DNA from: Eukaryota sp. TZLM1-RC
Taxonomy: Eukaryota > Metamonada: BaSk clade
Assembly (NCBI GenBank): GCA_040285825.1
Contig: JAUPSS010000002.1
Location: 2,170,001-2,234,000, forward strand
DNA length: 64,000 nucleotides
Direction: 5' to 3'
Under the pieces are notes generated by a model. The model was not told where the DNA came from. It was given only the letters and a program-made list of their open reading frames with translations, and made no database searches. This document shows positions 51,028 through 59,672 of this stretch, in pieces (position 1 is the stretch's first letter; each line of letters starts with the position of its first letter). The position numbers were made by a program, and so were the translations under genes.

Positions 51028-52491
51028 ATGTCCCCTGTTACATGGAAAGAAGTGAAAGCTTCAAATGGAAAAATATATTATTATAACAAAAACACCAGGG
51101 AATCAACTTGGAACATACCATGCGATTGGAAAGAAGCATATAGCAATGGTAAACCATACTACTATCACATCAAGACACGTGAAACCACTTGGAACCCTCC
51201 TTCTGCCTACATTGAATCATTTTCCGTCCCTACCACCGTTGAGATTGTGGAACGTGTTGTACGTCCTGCCCGTCCGTTAGATCTCACAGCAGTTGAAGCC
51301 ATTCTTGCCACTCACAAGAAACACACAGAGTACGAACCCCACGAAGCCACAAAAACTTTTCGCAAAATGCTAGAGGATCATGGAGTAGGAAGCTCCTGGA
51401 CTTTAAAACAAGTAATGCGAGCTTGTGCTAGGGATGAACGATGGTCCTGTCTCGAAAGGTTTGCATTCAAAAAGGATTTAATCAAGGACTATCAACAGAA
51501 TCGTAAATTACAGGAGAACCAGTTTAAATATAACCAGGAGAAAACTCAAGTTGAAACCTATAAGTCAATTGTTAATAAGGTGGTTTTGGAGTTGTATAAT
51601 GTAGAAGGTGTTGATCATCACTATTCAAGAGATTTTTTCATTTATCTAGCCAGTATTATTGACAAAATAATTCCCAGTAACTCTTTTAACTCTTTAAGTT
51701 CTTCTCAAAAAGCTTCTATAGTTGGTGACTGCTGTGAACGTATTGTACAACGCCATAGAAAAGAAGAATTTCGGTGGAAAAGATCCAAAGAGGATGAAGT
51801 GTATAATTCTTTGAAAAATCACCCTTCCTTTCTCCATAATTTGTCATGGAAATATTGTCATGATTTATTAATTAGACAGTGTAAGCAGTCTGGACTGGGG
51901 ACTGAGTCCATGTTATCTGTCTGGAAGAGATTACTCGACAGTTTTGTGAAGAAACAGATAGAAATCAAGCAATCAAAAGTGATGGGTGATATTTTCCTTA
52001 GTAGACAAATCAGAGAAGGTTTCAGAGAATTACTTCGTGAATGTGCCCAAAAAGGAATTTTTCACCTAGGAATGAAATTTAGTGATTTGTCGTCAATTAG
52101 GACAGTTACTGATGATGCAAGATGGCTCAAAATGTCACGTGCAGTCTATGGAAGTCCAGCGGCTGATTTATTTAGAGATTATTTAGTTCATTTGGATGAA
52201 AATGCCAGTTTAAACACAACAAAATTAATTAGACTTGGTGTAATTAGTGAAAGTTATTTGTCTAATGGAATTCCAAATTTTGAAAAATTCAAGGAATTGG
52301 TACAAACTTCCATTAATGATGGAGTAATTTCCTTAGCTCCTTATGAAATAACCCTAGTTTTTGAATATATAAATAGAGAGGCTTTGGCCAACAAACCTGA
52401 AATTAAGGAGGAATTGAACAGTTACGTTCTGGAAGAAGGTGAAGAACCAGAGGAGGTTCCTTTAAAAAAACCAAGAATAGAAGATTTTTAA
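51028..52491 (+). CDS. PRP40: Pre-mRNA-processing factor Prp40 (WW-FF protein)
   Basis: 487 residues from the ATG at 51028. Two WW domains in tandem at about residues 3-33 (TWKEVKASNGKIYYYNKNT..STW) and 34-64 (DWKEAYSNGKPYYYHIKTRETTW), a linker, then several FF domains beginning near residue 105 (EATKTFRKMLEDHGVGSSWTL..VMRACARDERW), and an acidic C-terminus ending EEVPLKKPRIEDF. Prp40 is a U1 snRNP component that bridges 5' splice site and branch-point proteins through its WW domains. Its presence agrees with the intron predicted in the asparaginase gene. It is shorter than yeast Prp40 (about 580), mostly in the FF region. Confidence 0.9.
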   Translation: MSPVTWKEVKASNGKIYYYNKNTRESTWNIPCDWKEAYSNGKPYYYHIKTRETTWNPPSAYIESFSVPTTVEIVERVVRPARPLDLTAVEAILATHKKHTEYEPHEATKTFRKMLEDHGVGSSWTLKQVMRACARDERWSCLERFAFKKDLIKDYQQNRKLQENQFKYNQEKTQVETYKSIVNKVVLELYNVEGVDHHYSRDFFIYLASIIDKIIPSNSFNSLSSSQKASIVGDCCERIVQRHRKEEFRWKRSKEDEVYNSLKNHPSFLHNLSWKYCHDLLIRQCKQSGLGTESMLSVWKRLLDSFVKKQIEIKQSKVMGDIFLSRQIREGFRELLRECAQKGIFHLGMKFSDLSSIRTVTDDARWLKMSRAVYGSPAADLFRDYLVHLDENASLNTTKLIRLGVISESYLSNGIPNFEKFKELVQTSINDGVISLAPYEITLVFEYINREALANKPEIKEELNSYVLEEGEEPEEVPLKKPRIEDF

Positions 52492-52642
52492 AGTAGAAAA
52501 GTAAACGGATTTATTGAATAAAAGTTATCTGTGACAAACAAGATGTAATAAATTACACAGACTAATTGAAAACTAATTAATAATTATAATAATTTAGGAA
52601 TAATGAAAATAAATCTAAAAAGAAAAGGAAATTGAATTAAAT

Positions 52643-53695
52643 TTACACCCAGGTCGAACAATCAATCAATGTGGAAATTAACTGGGAAGACAACGAAGAC
52701 GGCAACCTAATCAAATCATTGACTGTGATGACATCATCATTACGTGATTTAAAACATGTATCAAAAATTTCATCAACCAAGGCACCAACTAATTCATTGT
52801 TATTTGGAAAAGGACCGTCATCAGTTACGGGTCTTTTTAAGGCCATGTCCAATAAAATTTCATAAACATTATTTTTAGAAAGAAAACCTTGGCAACCAAC
52901 ATCTAATTTCTTGAAAATATATCTAACACCAGCCTCACACCCTTGAAAATTTAAAGCTAAACAAAAATTTAAAAAACAATTCCAGGAAACTAAATCCTTA
53001 GGTTCATCTTGAACAACAGCATTTAAGAAAATTGAAGAAACAAAACCATCTCCAAACTTAAAAAAATCACTTCTAGAAAGTTCTGCTTTTTCAAGTGATA
53101 ATGAATGGTATAATCTACTGACATGGTCCAAAGAACTTGCCTTCAAAACAGAATCAGAAACGTCTAGCCCATTTACTAAAAGAAATAGATCAGAAAAAAC
53201 TGGAGTTGAAGCCACTTTGGTAATCGACATTCCCTTTCTTAAATGAAACAAGAGACAACTTTTGAGGCTTTCCCGGTATGAATCAAAACCCGCTGAACTC
53301 GAGCCATAACTGTCGTAGAGAGTTGAGGCGTATTTGAGAGAGAATGTTGAAGCTAAATGATGTGGGTGTTTCACAGTAAGAGATTGACAAACATCAAAAA
53401 GCGGTTGAAGAGCAAAAAAAGAACCTACCAGGCGATTACAAATGAGGGAAGAATTTGGTGAAATCAGAGACTGGTTATCTTCTTGTAACAGAATTTGAAG
53501 AACAGGCGCCAGATCGGATAAAGATGTTGAGTCAGTAAACAATTCTTTGATCAATGCAGTGTGATATCGACCTTCAGCTGTCGGAGAGAAGTGATTCAAG
53601 GCATTGAGATTGAACTGGATAGAGCTTAAGTTACTTACCGCCTTTGAACAACAATAGTTGCGGAACGGGTTGTTGAGGTGTGTAAGAAGTGTCAT
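52643..53695 (-). CDS. PP2A regulatory subunit B''-like (PPP2R3C/TON2 type)
   Basis: 350 residues from an ATG at 53693-53695. The C-terminal 130 residues follow the EF-hand-like core of B'' subunits: VSWNCFLNFCLALNF, then RYIFKKLDVGCQGFLSKNN, then VDEIFDTCFKS, then ITVNDLIRLPSSLSSQLISTLID, the last matching the 'ITLQDLI...G..V..ILID' ending of PPP2R3C. The N-terminal half is helical and more divergent. These subunits target protein phosphatase 2A, notably to centrosomes and microtubule arrays in animals and plants. The EF loop is degenerate, so calcium binding is doubtful. Convergent with PRP40. Confidence 0.62.
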   Translation of the reverse strand: MTLLTHLNNPFRNYCCSKAVSNLSSIQFNLNALNHFSPTAEGRYHTALIKELFTDSTSLSDLAPVLQILLQEDNQSLISPNSSLICNRLVGSFFALQPLFDVCQSLTVKHPHHLASTFSLKYASTLYDSYGSSSAGFDSYRESLKSCLLFHLRKGMSITKVASTPVFSDLFLLVNGLDVSDSVLKASSLDHVSRLYHSLSLEKAELSRSDFFKFGDGFVSSIFLNAVVQDEPKDLVSWNCFLNFCLALNFQGCEAGVRYIFKKLDVGCQGFLSKNNVYEILLDMALKRPVTDDGPFPNNNELVGALVDEIFDTCFKSRNDDVITVNDLIRLPSSLSSQLISTLIDCSTWV

Positions 53696-53792
53696 TTAAT
53701 TTTTAGTCACCAGGGATTGCTGCAACACCGTAGAAGTCAAAGGTGTAGTTACACCTCAAATCAGGATCTACAAATTTAAGTCAAATTAAATT

Positions 53793-53867
53793 GTAAAAAG
53801 ATCCGCCCCACCACACACTATGGTTAAATAATCTAACCACAGTGTGTGGTGGTGCGGTTCTTTTTAC
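53793..53867. repeat. 75-bp imperfect palindrome (hairpin)
   Basis: Two 34-base arms (53793-53826 and 53834-53867) are complementary at 31 positions around a 7-base loop. The arms contain CCACCACACACT on one side and its complement on the other. It stands alone, 97 bp upstream of the PP2A B'' start. Could be a small foldback transposon/MITE, a pair of terminal repeats left after deletion, or the template of a structured RNA. Confidence 0.85.
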
Positions 53868-54249
53868 TATCGCAGCCATTCGGTGTTATACAAAAGACTT
53901 AGAACTTTTTCATAAAACATTTGTGTTACGCTTTCATAAAATAACATTATGAATTTTAATCAATTTTTTTAAAATAAACACAAATTACTCGACCTGAGTC
54001 TATTTACCTTGTTCTCAACAAGGATGAACCCTCTCCTTCAACGAACGTTGACGACTACCTTTCACAAACAGTAAAGGCAACCATGTTCAGGTTTGTTGAA
54101 CCAGTGTTTGATTAGGTTTATCTGAATGGTAGAAGGTTTGGTGTCTTTACTTCTGTTCGTATTTGTGACATACAGTAGATGGTTCAGTAATTCAATTTTT
54201 TCATAAATTAATATTGAAATAATGATTGTAGACATTGATTCTCCCAAGG

Positions 54250-54489
54250 ATGAAAGAACTTCTAGACATTGGGTTGAAGGGTCCACAACCACCTGTTATT
54301 GCAACAAAGCACACAAGAGGTAGACCACCAGGATCGAAGAATAAGCAAATTAGACAAAGGAGAGTCCCAAAGGAAGCCGCCAACAAAACACCTCCAAATT
54401 CACCTGTGAGGTGTGCTCCGTCAGGAATGATCAAGCGTCTACAGAACTGGATATTCTTAGAGGTTGAGTCCGTTCCAGGTGGGAAATAG
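54250..54489 (+). other. Short frame with AT-hook, doubtful gene
   Basis: 79 codons from an ATG at 54250. HTRGRPPGSKNKQIRQRR is a classic AT-hook (minor-groove binding) surrounded by basic residues. Such segments occur in chromatin proteins and in transposon proteins. No other domain is visible and the frame is enclosed by decayed sequence. It overlaps a minus-strand frame (54457-54777). Confidence 0.35.
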
Positions 54490-54777
54490 GCGTTGGGAAC
54501 GAGAAGTTTGCTGACATTTCACATAATCCCACATCGCATCAGCATGAGATTGCAACACTTCTGCCTTGAAAGCTGAAAGCAGTTGAAAGTTTGCATCGTT
54601 AGTTCCAAAGAGCAGTTCTTCTGTATGGTTAAGTGCTCGGTAGCCGGTCCAGTACTTGACCTCTTGGCATTCAGAAATTTTCACCTCACTTACAAAATCC
54701 TTTGGGGTTATCTGTAGACGTAAAGCAACACGTTTCTGAAAGTCAGTATCATGGGCAATCATTGTTGGTGATAACAC
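54457..54777 (-). other. Short frame of unknown origin
   Basis: A 106-codon frame without an ATG at its head (first ATG after six codons). It includes SEVKISECQEVKYWTGYRAL and AFKAEVLQSHADAMWDYVKC, helix-like and with protein-like composition. GC content seems higher than in neighbouring genes, as in the LTR element and Fanzor1. No family recognised; may be a transposon fragment. Confidence 0.3.
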
Positions 54778-55230
54778 GTTGCCACTGCTCTTGTAATCGC
54801 CTAAACAAGTATGTTCCTGTACAATTGTGATTTTCCACAGACTTGACTTCTTTGGAATAATGGCTCTGATGTAGAATCAGCAATCGACCCAAGATCTGAC
54901 GATGCATCTGGATTTTGTTTTCTTCTTTTTAATATTGTAAGAGTTGATTGAGACGCAGTAGTTGTCTATTGCTGCTAGCAAATTTTCTTTGACCGCCAAG
55001 ATGTTACCTACTTACAATTCTTACAAACAGCTTTTTTCTTTGGTATAATGCACTATTGGACCTATTTCCTCAATTTCTCAATAAAAAACATTTTTTCCAA
55101 CACTGATGATGTGCCAATTCCAAAAAAAGGATTAAAAATAGAATAAAAATAGAATATGACAAGAATAAAAAAGAATTAACATACAAATATTTAATACACA
55201 TTTATACAGATAGTGGCCACTTTCCTATTC

Positions 55231-56406
55231 ATGATAACTTATAGTGCCCCTAGCAAAGTTCTTCTCACTGGTGGTTACTCTATTCTGTATCCTGATAACT
55301 TTGGTGTCGTTTTTTCCATTAGCCCACGTAGTTACTGTTCTTGTCGCTTTACACCTCTTCCAACATCACACCTTCGTGTATCTTGTCATTTTCTTCAAGC
55401 AAATCAATCTTGGTCTTTTGACATAGATCATTCATCTATTTCAGCACCTTTTGCTTTTTCTAACCCTTATGTTCAACGTGCTGTGGAACATAGCCTTTTA
55501 TACCTCTCTTCACTCAATGCACCAATATCTTCTCTCCGAGGAAATCTTGAACTATTCACATACTTGGAATCTCCCTTCCACCTCCATTCCCCTTCTTCTT
55601 CCTCTTTCCCTTCCATTTACCACAACACCCCCAAGACTGGCATTGGATCATCTGCTAGTATTATTGTTTCTATCTTTTATTCTATGACTCACTGTTTAAG
55701 TAATTACCTTGAAATCCCGTTTAATTTGTCCACAGAAAGAGCTTTTTCTTTTTGTTTAAAAGCCCATCAGTGTGCACAAAATGGTTTAGGTTCTGGGTTT
55801 GATGTTTATTCAGTTATTTTTGGATCTTGCATGTTTTCAAGAAATTTTTCAAAGTGTAAACCCTTAAGTCTTCCTAATAAATGGAACTTTTATTTACTTA
55901 AACCTTTTAAAATTGGTGAAAGTTTGGCATGTTCAACTGTCAGATCTTCTCGAGCTGTTTTGAAAGCTATTGCTGAAAGTTCTGATTTAAATGAATTATT
56001 TTTAAAATATTGTGATTTGTGTAATTCTTTTGCAGATAAATTGAGAAGAGATCCTGATGATAATAGTATTTTTTTACTATCTTCGCAAATTAGGAGTTTA
56101 ATTATAGAATTTTCTAAAAAATCTGGAATTGATATAGTCCCTTTTGAAATTTCTCAACTTTTTGATTTAATTGATGAATTGAATAATCCTAATTTAATTT
56201 CCTACTCATTTTCTGGAGCTGGTGGCTGGGATTGTATTTGGTTCCTAGTCAAGGCAGATTTTGATTTCAAACACTTTATTAAAGATTTAAGTAAGTTAGT
56301 TACAGATAGAGAAATTAATTGTGGAGTTGAAATTATTGAAAATTTGGGAATAAACGATAATTGTGGGGTACTAAAAGTTTCAGATTTCAATCCATTGATA
56401 AATTGA
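55231..56406 (+). CDS. Phosphomevalonate kinase (GHMP family)
   Basis: 391 residues from the ATG at 55231; the in-frame GTG upstream is not used. ITYSAPSKVLLTGGYSIL is the GHMP N-terminal motif, KTGIGSSASIIVS the phosphate-binding loop, AHQCAQNGLGSGFDVYSVIFGS the ERG8-type motif after it, and SGAGGWDCIWFLV the C-terminal GHMP motif. The enzyme phosphorylates 5-phosphomevalonate to the diphosphate in the mevalonate route to isoprenoids, including the dolichol used by ALG2. Length is slightly short for ERG8 (about 450). Convergent with the next gene, 51 bp between stops. Confidence 0.85.
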   Translation: MITYSAPSKVLLTGGYSILYPDNFGVVFSISPRSYCSCRFTPLPTSHLRVSCHFLQANQSWSFDIDHSSISAPFAFSNPYVQRAVEHSLLYLSSLNAPISSLRGNLELFTYLESPFHLHSPSSSSFPSIYHNTPKTGIGSSASIIVSIFYSMTHCLSNYLEIPFNLSTERAFSFCLKAHQCAQNGLGSGFDVYSVIFGSCMFSRNFSKCKPLSLPNKWNFYLLKPFKIGESLACSTVRSSRAVLKAIAESSDLNELFLKYCDLCNSFADKLRRDPDDNSIFLLSSQIRSLIIEFSKKSGIDIVPFEISQLFDLIDELNNPNLISYSFSGAGGWDCIWFLVKADFDFKHFIKDLSKLVTDREINCGVEIIENLGINDNCGVLKVSDFNPLIN

Positions 56407-56457
56407 CAAATAAATAATGTAGCCAAGTTTATATTTTTTGTATTCTATTTGCTTCAA

Positions 56458-59397
56458 TTAACCTTTATTAATTATAACTCTGGGACGTCTTACTGATAAA
56501 GTTTCTGGTGGTTTATCTGTTGGTGGAGGGGGAATAAACGACACGTCATTTGATTGCGGTTTTGATTGAGTTTTGTTTTGGAGGTTTGGTTGAGCCTTCA
56601 ATCCATCGGTTTCTTTTACTTTTACTCTTTCTCTCTTTTTTTCTTCCCCTCTTCTCTGTTCAGAAGTAGTGTTTAACTGGCCAACCCTGAATACCATATC
56701 ATCAAGTAAAGTGGTGGCTTGCCAATCAATAGGTGTTGAAGGTGGAGTTCTTGCAGATTGTGGGGGTTCAAATGAAGAATTAGAAAGATTTCGGTAAATT
56801 CTAGCAGTGTGAGGTCTTTTTAGGTCAAAACTATTCAATTTTGACTGAGAATTTGATTGACTAAATGATGGTATTCGTAGCTTCGTTTGCACCCATAATG
56901 GATTTTCTTTTTCATTAAGTTGGTTTTGGTTTAAGCTTTCTTGACAAACATTATTTGATTCGGTAGTGCTCCCCTTTTTCATATTAGATGAAGATTGAGA
57001 ATCTGAAAATAAGGAAATGCTGGAAATGGAAGGTAGCTCAAAGATGGGTTGACTAGTTGAGAAATTACGTGACTGAGGACGACTTTTTGGTCTTGATTTT
57101 GGTTGTTGCCGTTTTTGTGCTATAGGTTCAGTCCTACCTATAACTAAATTATCTGATTGATTATCTGATTGATGATTTGATTGATTATCTGATTGATGAT
57201 TTGATTGATACTTTGTTAGAACACTTGCAGGTCTCATATCAACTAATCGTGAAGATTTCTTGTAGAGTCTAGGGGATTCTTGATTATTCTGATTGGTAGA
57301 TTTGATTGAAATTTCTGGGAATATCGGAGAAACGGTCAGTGATTCTGACAAATCATTAGGAAATGGTATTGATTCAGACATTGTATGTTCATTATTAGGA
57401 GAATTTTGAACTGGTCTTGACTTTGGCGGACTGAGAGCTCTGTAAACGTCATCTTTTTGACCCTGTGCCACGTGGCCAATGTCCTTTCCAGATAACATAG
57501 CTTTGACTATTCCAATCAAATTAATTTTCTTTTGAGCAGAATTTAATTTAGAAAAATCAATTGAAATAATTTCAGAAAGAGAATCAATGTTATTTGCTAA
57601 TGAACTAAAATCAATCGAATCATTGGAAAATCCTGAAAAGTCGACCACTTTCTGACCTTTATGACGTGGCAAATCACAATCAATCAAAACTGACAGGGCG
57701 ACCTTGGCAGAATCATATAATATTTTTGTTTGTTCTTTCCTTTTGCTCTTCCAATTAGATAATTCTCTCTGCCAATCTGTAGTCAATTGACTTAAAGAAT
57801 CCAATAAAGAATTTTTGCTTTCTGTTTTTGATAATTTTTCAGCTATAACTGAAGCTTTTTTTAAATATTTACATCGAAGGATCATAATCCTCCAAGCATC
57901 AAGAGACTTTTTCCTTCTATACTCCACCACAAGCTCTATTGACTTATCAAAAACAAATAGATAATCGTCTGCACTGCCCTTATATTTATTAGGAGGAATT
58001 AATTGCTGAACGGTAAGGAAACTGCTGTCATAATTTGAAAGAATGAATGATGGAGAAAAGAACTCTCGGATTAAATCAAGTTTATTTGATTTGGACTTTG
58101 ATTTTGATTTTTGAGCCAATGTTTGAGTGAATTGATCACGAATTTTGATTAATGGGTCACACCCACAGTCAACGGAAGTCTTTTGAATAGTATTGACCGA
58201 TATTGACTGGGTTAACAGACTGGTTTGGGTAAACTTAAAACTGGTACAAATTGTTGGAGTTTGCGAAAAACCATCAAAATATTTGAAATTTTCAGTTTGA
58301 ACCTTGACTGAGTTGTACGTGACCCTTTCTCGACCCAAATCAATGTCGTTAAAGGCCATATAGCAATATTCCAAATTTTGATTTAATTTGGCACACTCTG
58401 CTTCAAGTTTGGTGATTTGATCATTTTTACTTTGAATTTCTTTTTTATGTAGAGATTCAGCATTTTCTAGTTGAAACCTCAACAATCTATTTTTTTTCAT
58501 TTCAACTTTACATTCTTCATTTAATTTTTGAATTTCATTTTTCAATTCCATATTTGAATCTTCAATTTGAATCATTTTCCTCTTAATACTTTGCAATTCT
58601 TTACGTTGAGATTTCAAATCTTCAAGGAATTCTGGCTCATTTAAAGATTCCAAGAATTGCAATTCATCAATTCTGCTTTGTAAAAACTTATTGTTCACCA
58701 TTAATTCCTGAATTTCATCATCTTTTTTCAAAACAATTCCTTCCAAATATTCCAAATCTTTAGTATTTTGTTTTCGACAATCACTTGCGGCTTCAGTCAA
58801 TTTCTTTCCTATCGAAGTCAACTTCCCCAATGGACTGTTGATCACCAACTCTTCGGGTTCTTCCTCTTCCAATGGATAAACGTCACAAGAGGGACTTAGT
58901 GAAGGATCAATGGCAACCGCTCTACGTTCAACTGATTGAACCCATTCATGTAGATCAGAAGGTATCGGGGACGAAGGGGAAGGCAGACAGGAAAGAACAT
59001 CAGAAGACGAACAAGACGAAAGATTAGCAAGAGAGTGACAGATAAAGGAATGAAGGGTTCTATGTTTGTTTAAATGTTCAGAACAGCAGTAGAGAGCAGT
59101 GTTACAGATGGAGCAACAATGCGTACGCGAAGAAATAGGAGTGAAGCATGATTCACACACATTTATGTTCAGTAGAGACAAAGCATGATCGATTATGGAG
59201 GGGTCAGTACTTCTAGAAAGAAAGGATAAATTGGAATAAATGAAGGAGAGTTCCTGGGAAAGAGAATCAGGACAAGATGAAGAAGAGGAAGCACCAAAGA
59301 AGCGTATTAGATAGACATGGAAGAGGTCTGAAGCAAGAGAGTTCAGCATCACAAAAAAATTAAGAGAAATTGACAAAAATGGTAGTTTCAGCATCAT
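56458..59397 (-). CDS. MYND-like zinc finger / coiled-coil protein
   Basis: 979 residues from two adjacent ATGs at 59392-59397. At about residues 76-120 lies CESCFTPISSRTHCCSICNTALYCCSEHLNKHRTLHSFIC, described by key residues only: Cys pair, second Cys pair, Tyr-Cys, then His/His/Cys, resembling MYND fingers with a His replacing one Cys. About 205-350 is a long coiled coil. A helical region of about 200 residues follows, then a disordered Ser/Gln/Asn-rich tail with a short NHQSDNQS-type repeat (DNA repeat near 57140-57215). No enzyme domain was recognised. It may be a scaffold, perhaps of cytoskeletal or centrosomal type, but function is unknown. Confidence 0.72.
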   Translation of the reverse strand: MMLKLPFLSISLNFFVMLNSLASDLFHVYLIRFFGASSSSSCPDSLSQELSFIYSNLSFLSRSTDPSIIDHALSLLNINVCESCFTPISSRTHCCSICNTALYCCSEHLNKHRTLHSFICHSLANLSSCSSSDVLSCLPSPSSPIPSDLHEWVQSVERRAVAIDPSLSPSCDVYPLEEEEPEELVINSPLGKLTSIGKKLTEAASDCRKQNTKDLEYLEGIVLKKDDEIQELMVNNKFLQSRIDELQFLESLNEPEFLEDLKSQRKELQSIKRKMIQIEDSNMELKNEIQKLNEECKVEMKKNRLLRFQLENAESLHKKEIQSKNDQITKLEAECAKLNQNLEYCYMAFNDIDLGRERVTYNSVKVQTENFKYFDGFSQTPTICTSFKFTQTSLLTQSISVNTIQKTSVDCGCDPLIKIRDQFTQTLAQKSKSKSKSNKLDLIREFFSPSFILSNYDSSFLTVQQLIPPNKYKGSADDYLFVFDKSIELVVEYRRKKSLDAWRIMILRCKYLKKASVIAEKLSKTESKNSLLDSLSQLTTDWQRELSNWKSKRKEQTKILYDSAKVALSVLIDCDLPRHKGQKVVDFSGFSNDSIDFSSLANNIDSLSEIISIDFSKLNSAQKKINLIGIVKAMLSGKDIGHVAQGQKDDVYRALSPPKSRPVQNSPNNEHTMSESIPFPNDLSESLTVSPIFPEISIKSTNQNNQESPRLYKKSSRLVDMRPASVLTKYQSNHQSDNQSNHQSDNQSDNLVIGRTEPIAQKRQQPKSRPKSRPQSRNFSTSQPIFELPSISSISLFSDSQSSSNMKKGSTTESNNVCQESLNQNQLNEKENPLWVQTKLRIPSFSQSNSQSKLNSFDLKRPHTARIYRNLSNSSFEPPQSARTPPSTPIDWQATTLLDDMVFRVGQLNTTSEQRRGEEKKRERVKVKETDGLKAQPNLQNKTQSKPQSNDVSFIPPPPTDKPPETLSVRRPRVIINKG

Positions 59398-59672
59398 TTC
59401 AACTGAGTTTTACCACTACCGAGTCCCGCCGTCGTAGAGAGAAGTGTCTATCTAGTTTTTTATTTTAGCTTAAAGGAGTATTAGATTTGATTCCTAGAAT
59501 CATAATATGTCAACTTATTCCTCTCCCCACCCTCTTCTTTTTTAGATGTTAGGTGAAAAGTGCAGTAATGTTTCAGAACCAAATTGACAATAAACGCAAT
59601 AAAAAGTGATTTAAAAGACACATATATTTAAAACACAATAAATATTCTATTTACACAAACTAAAATTCTGAA

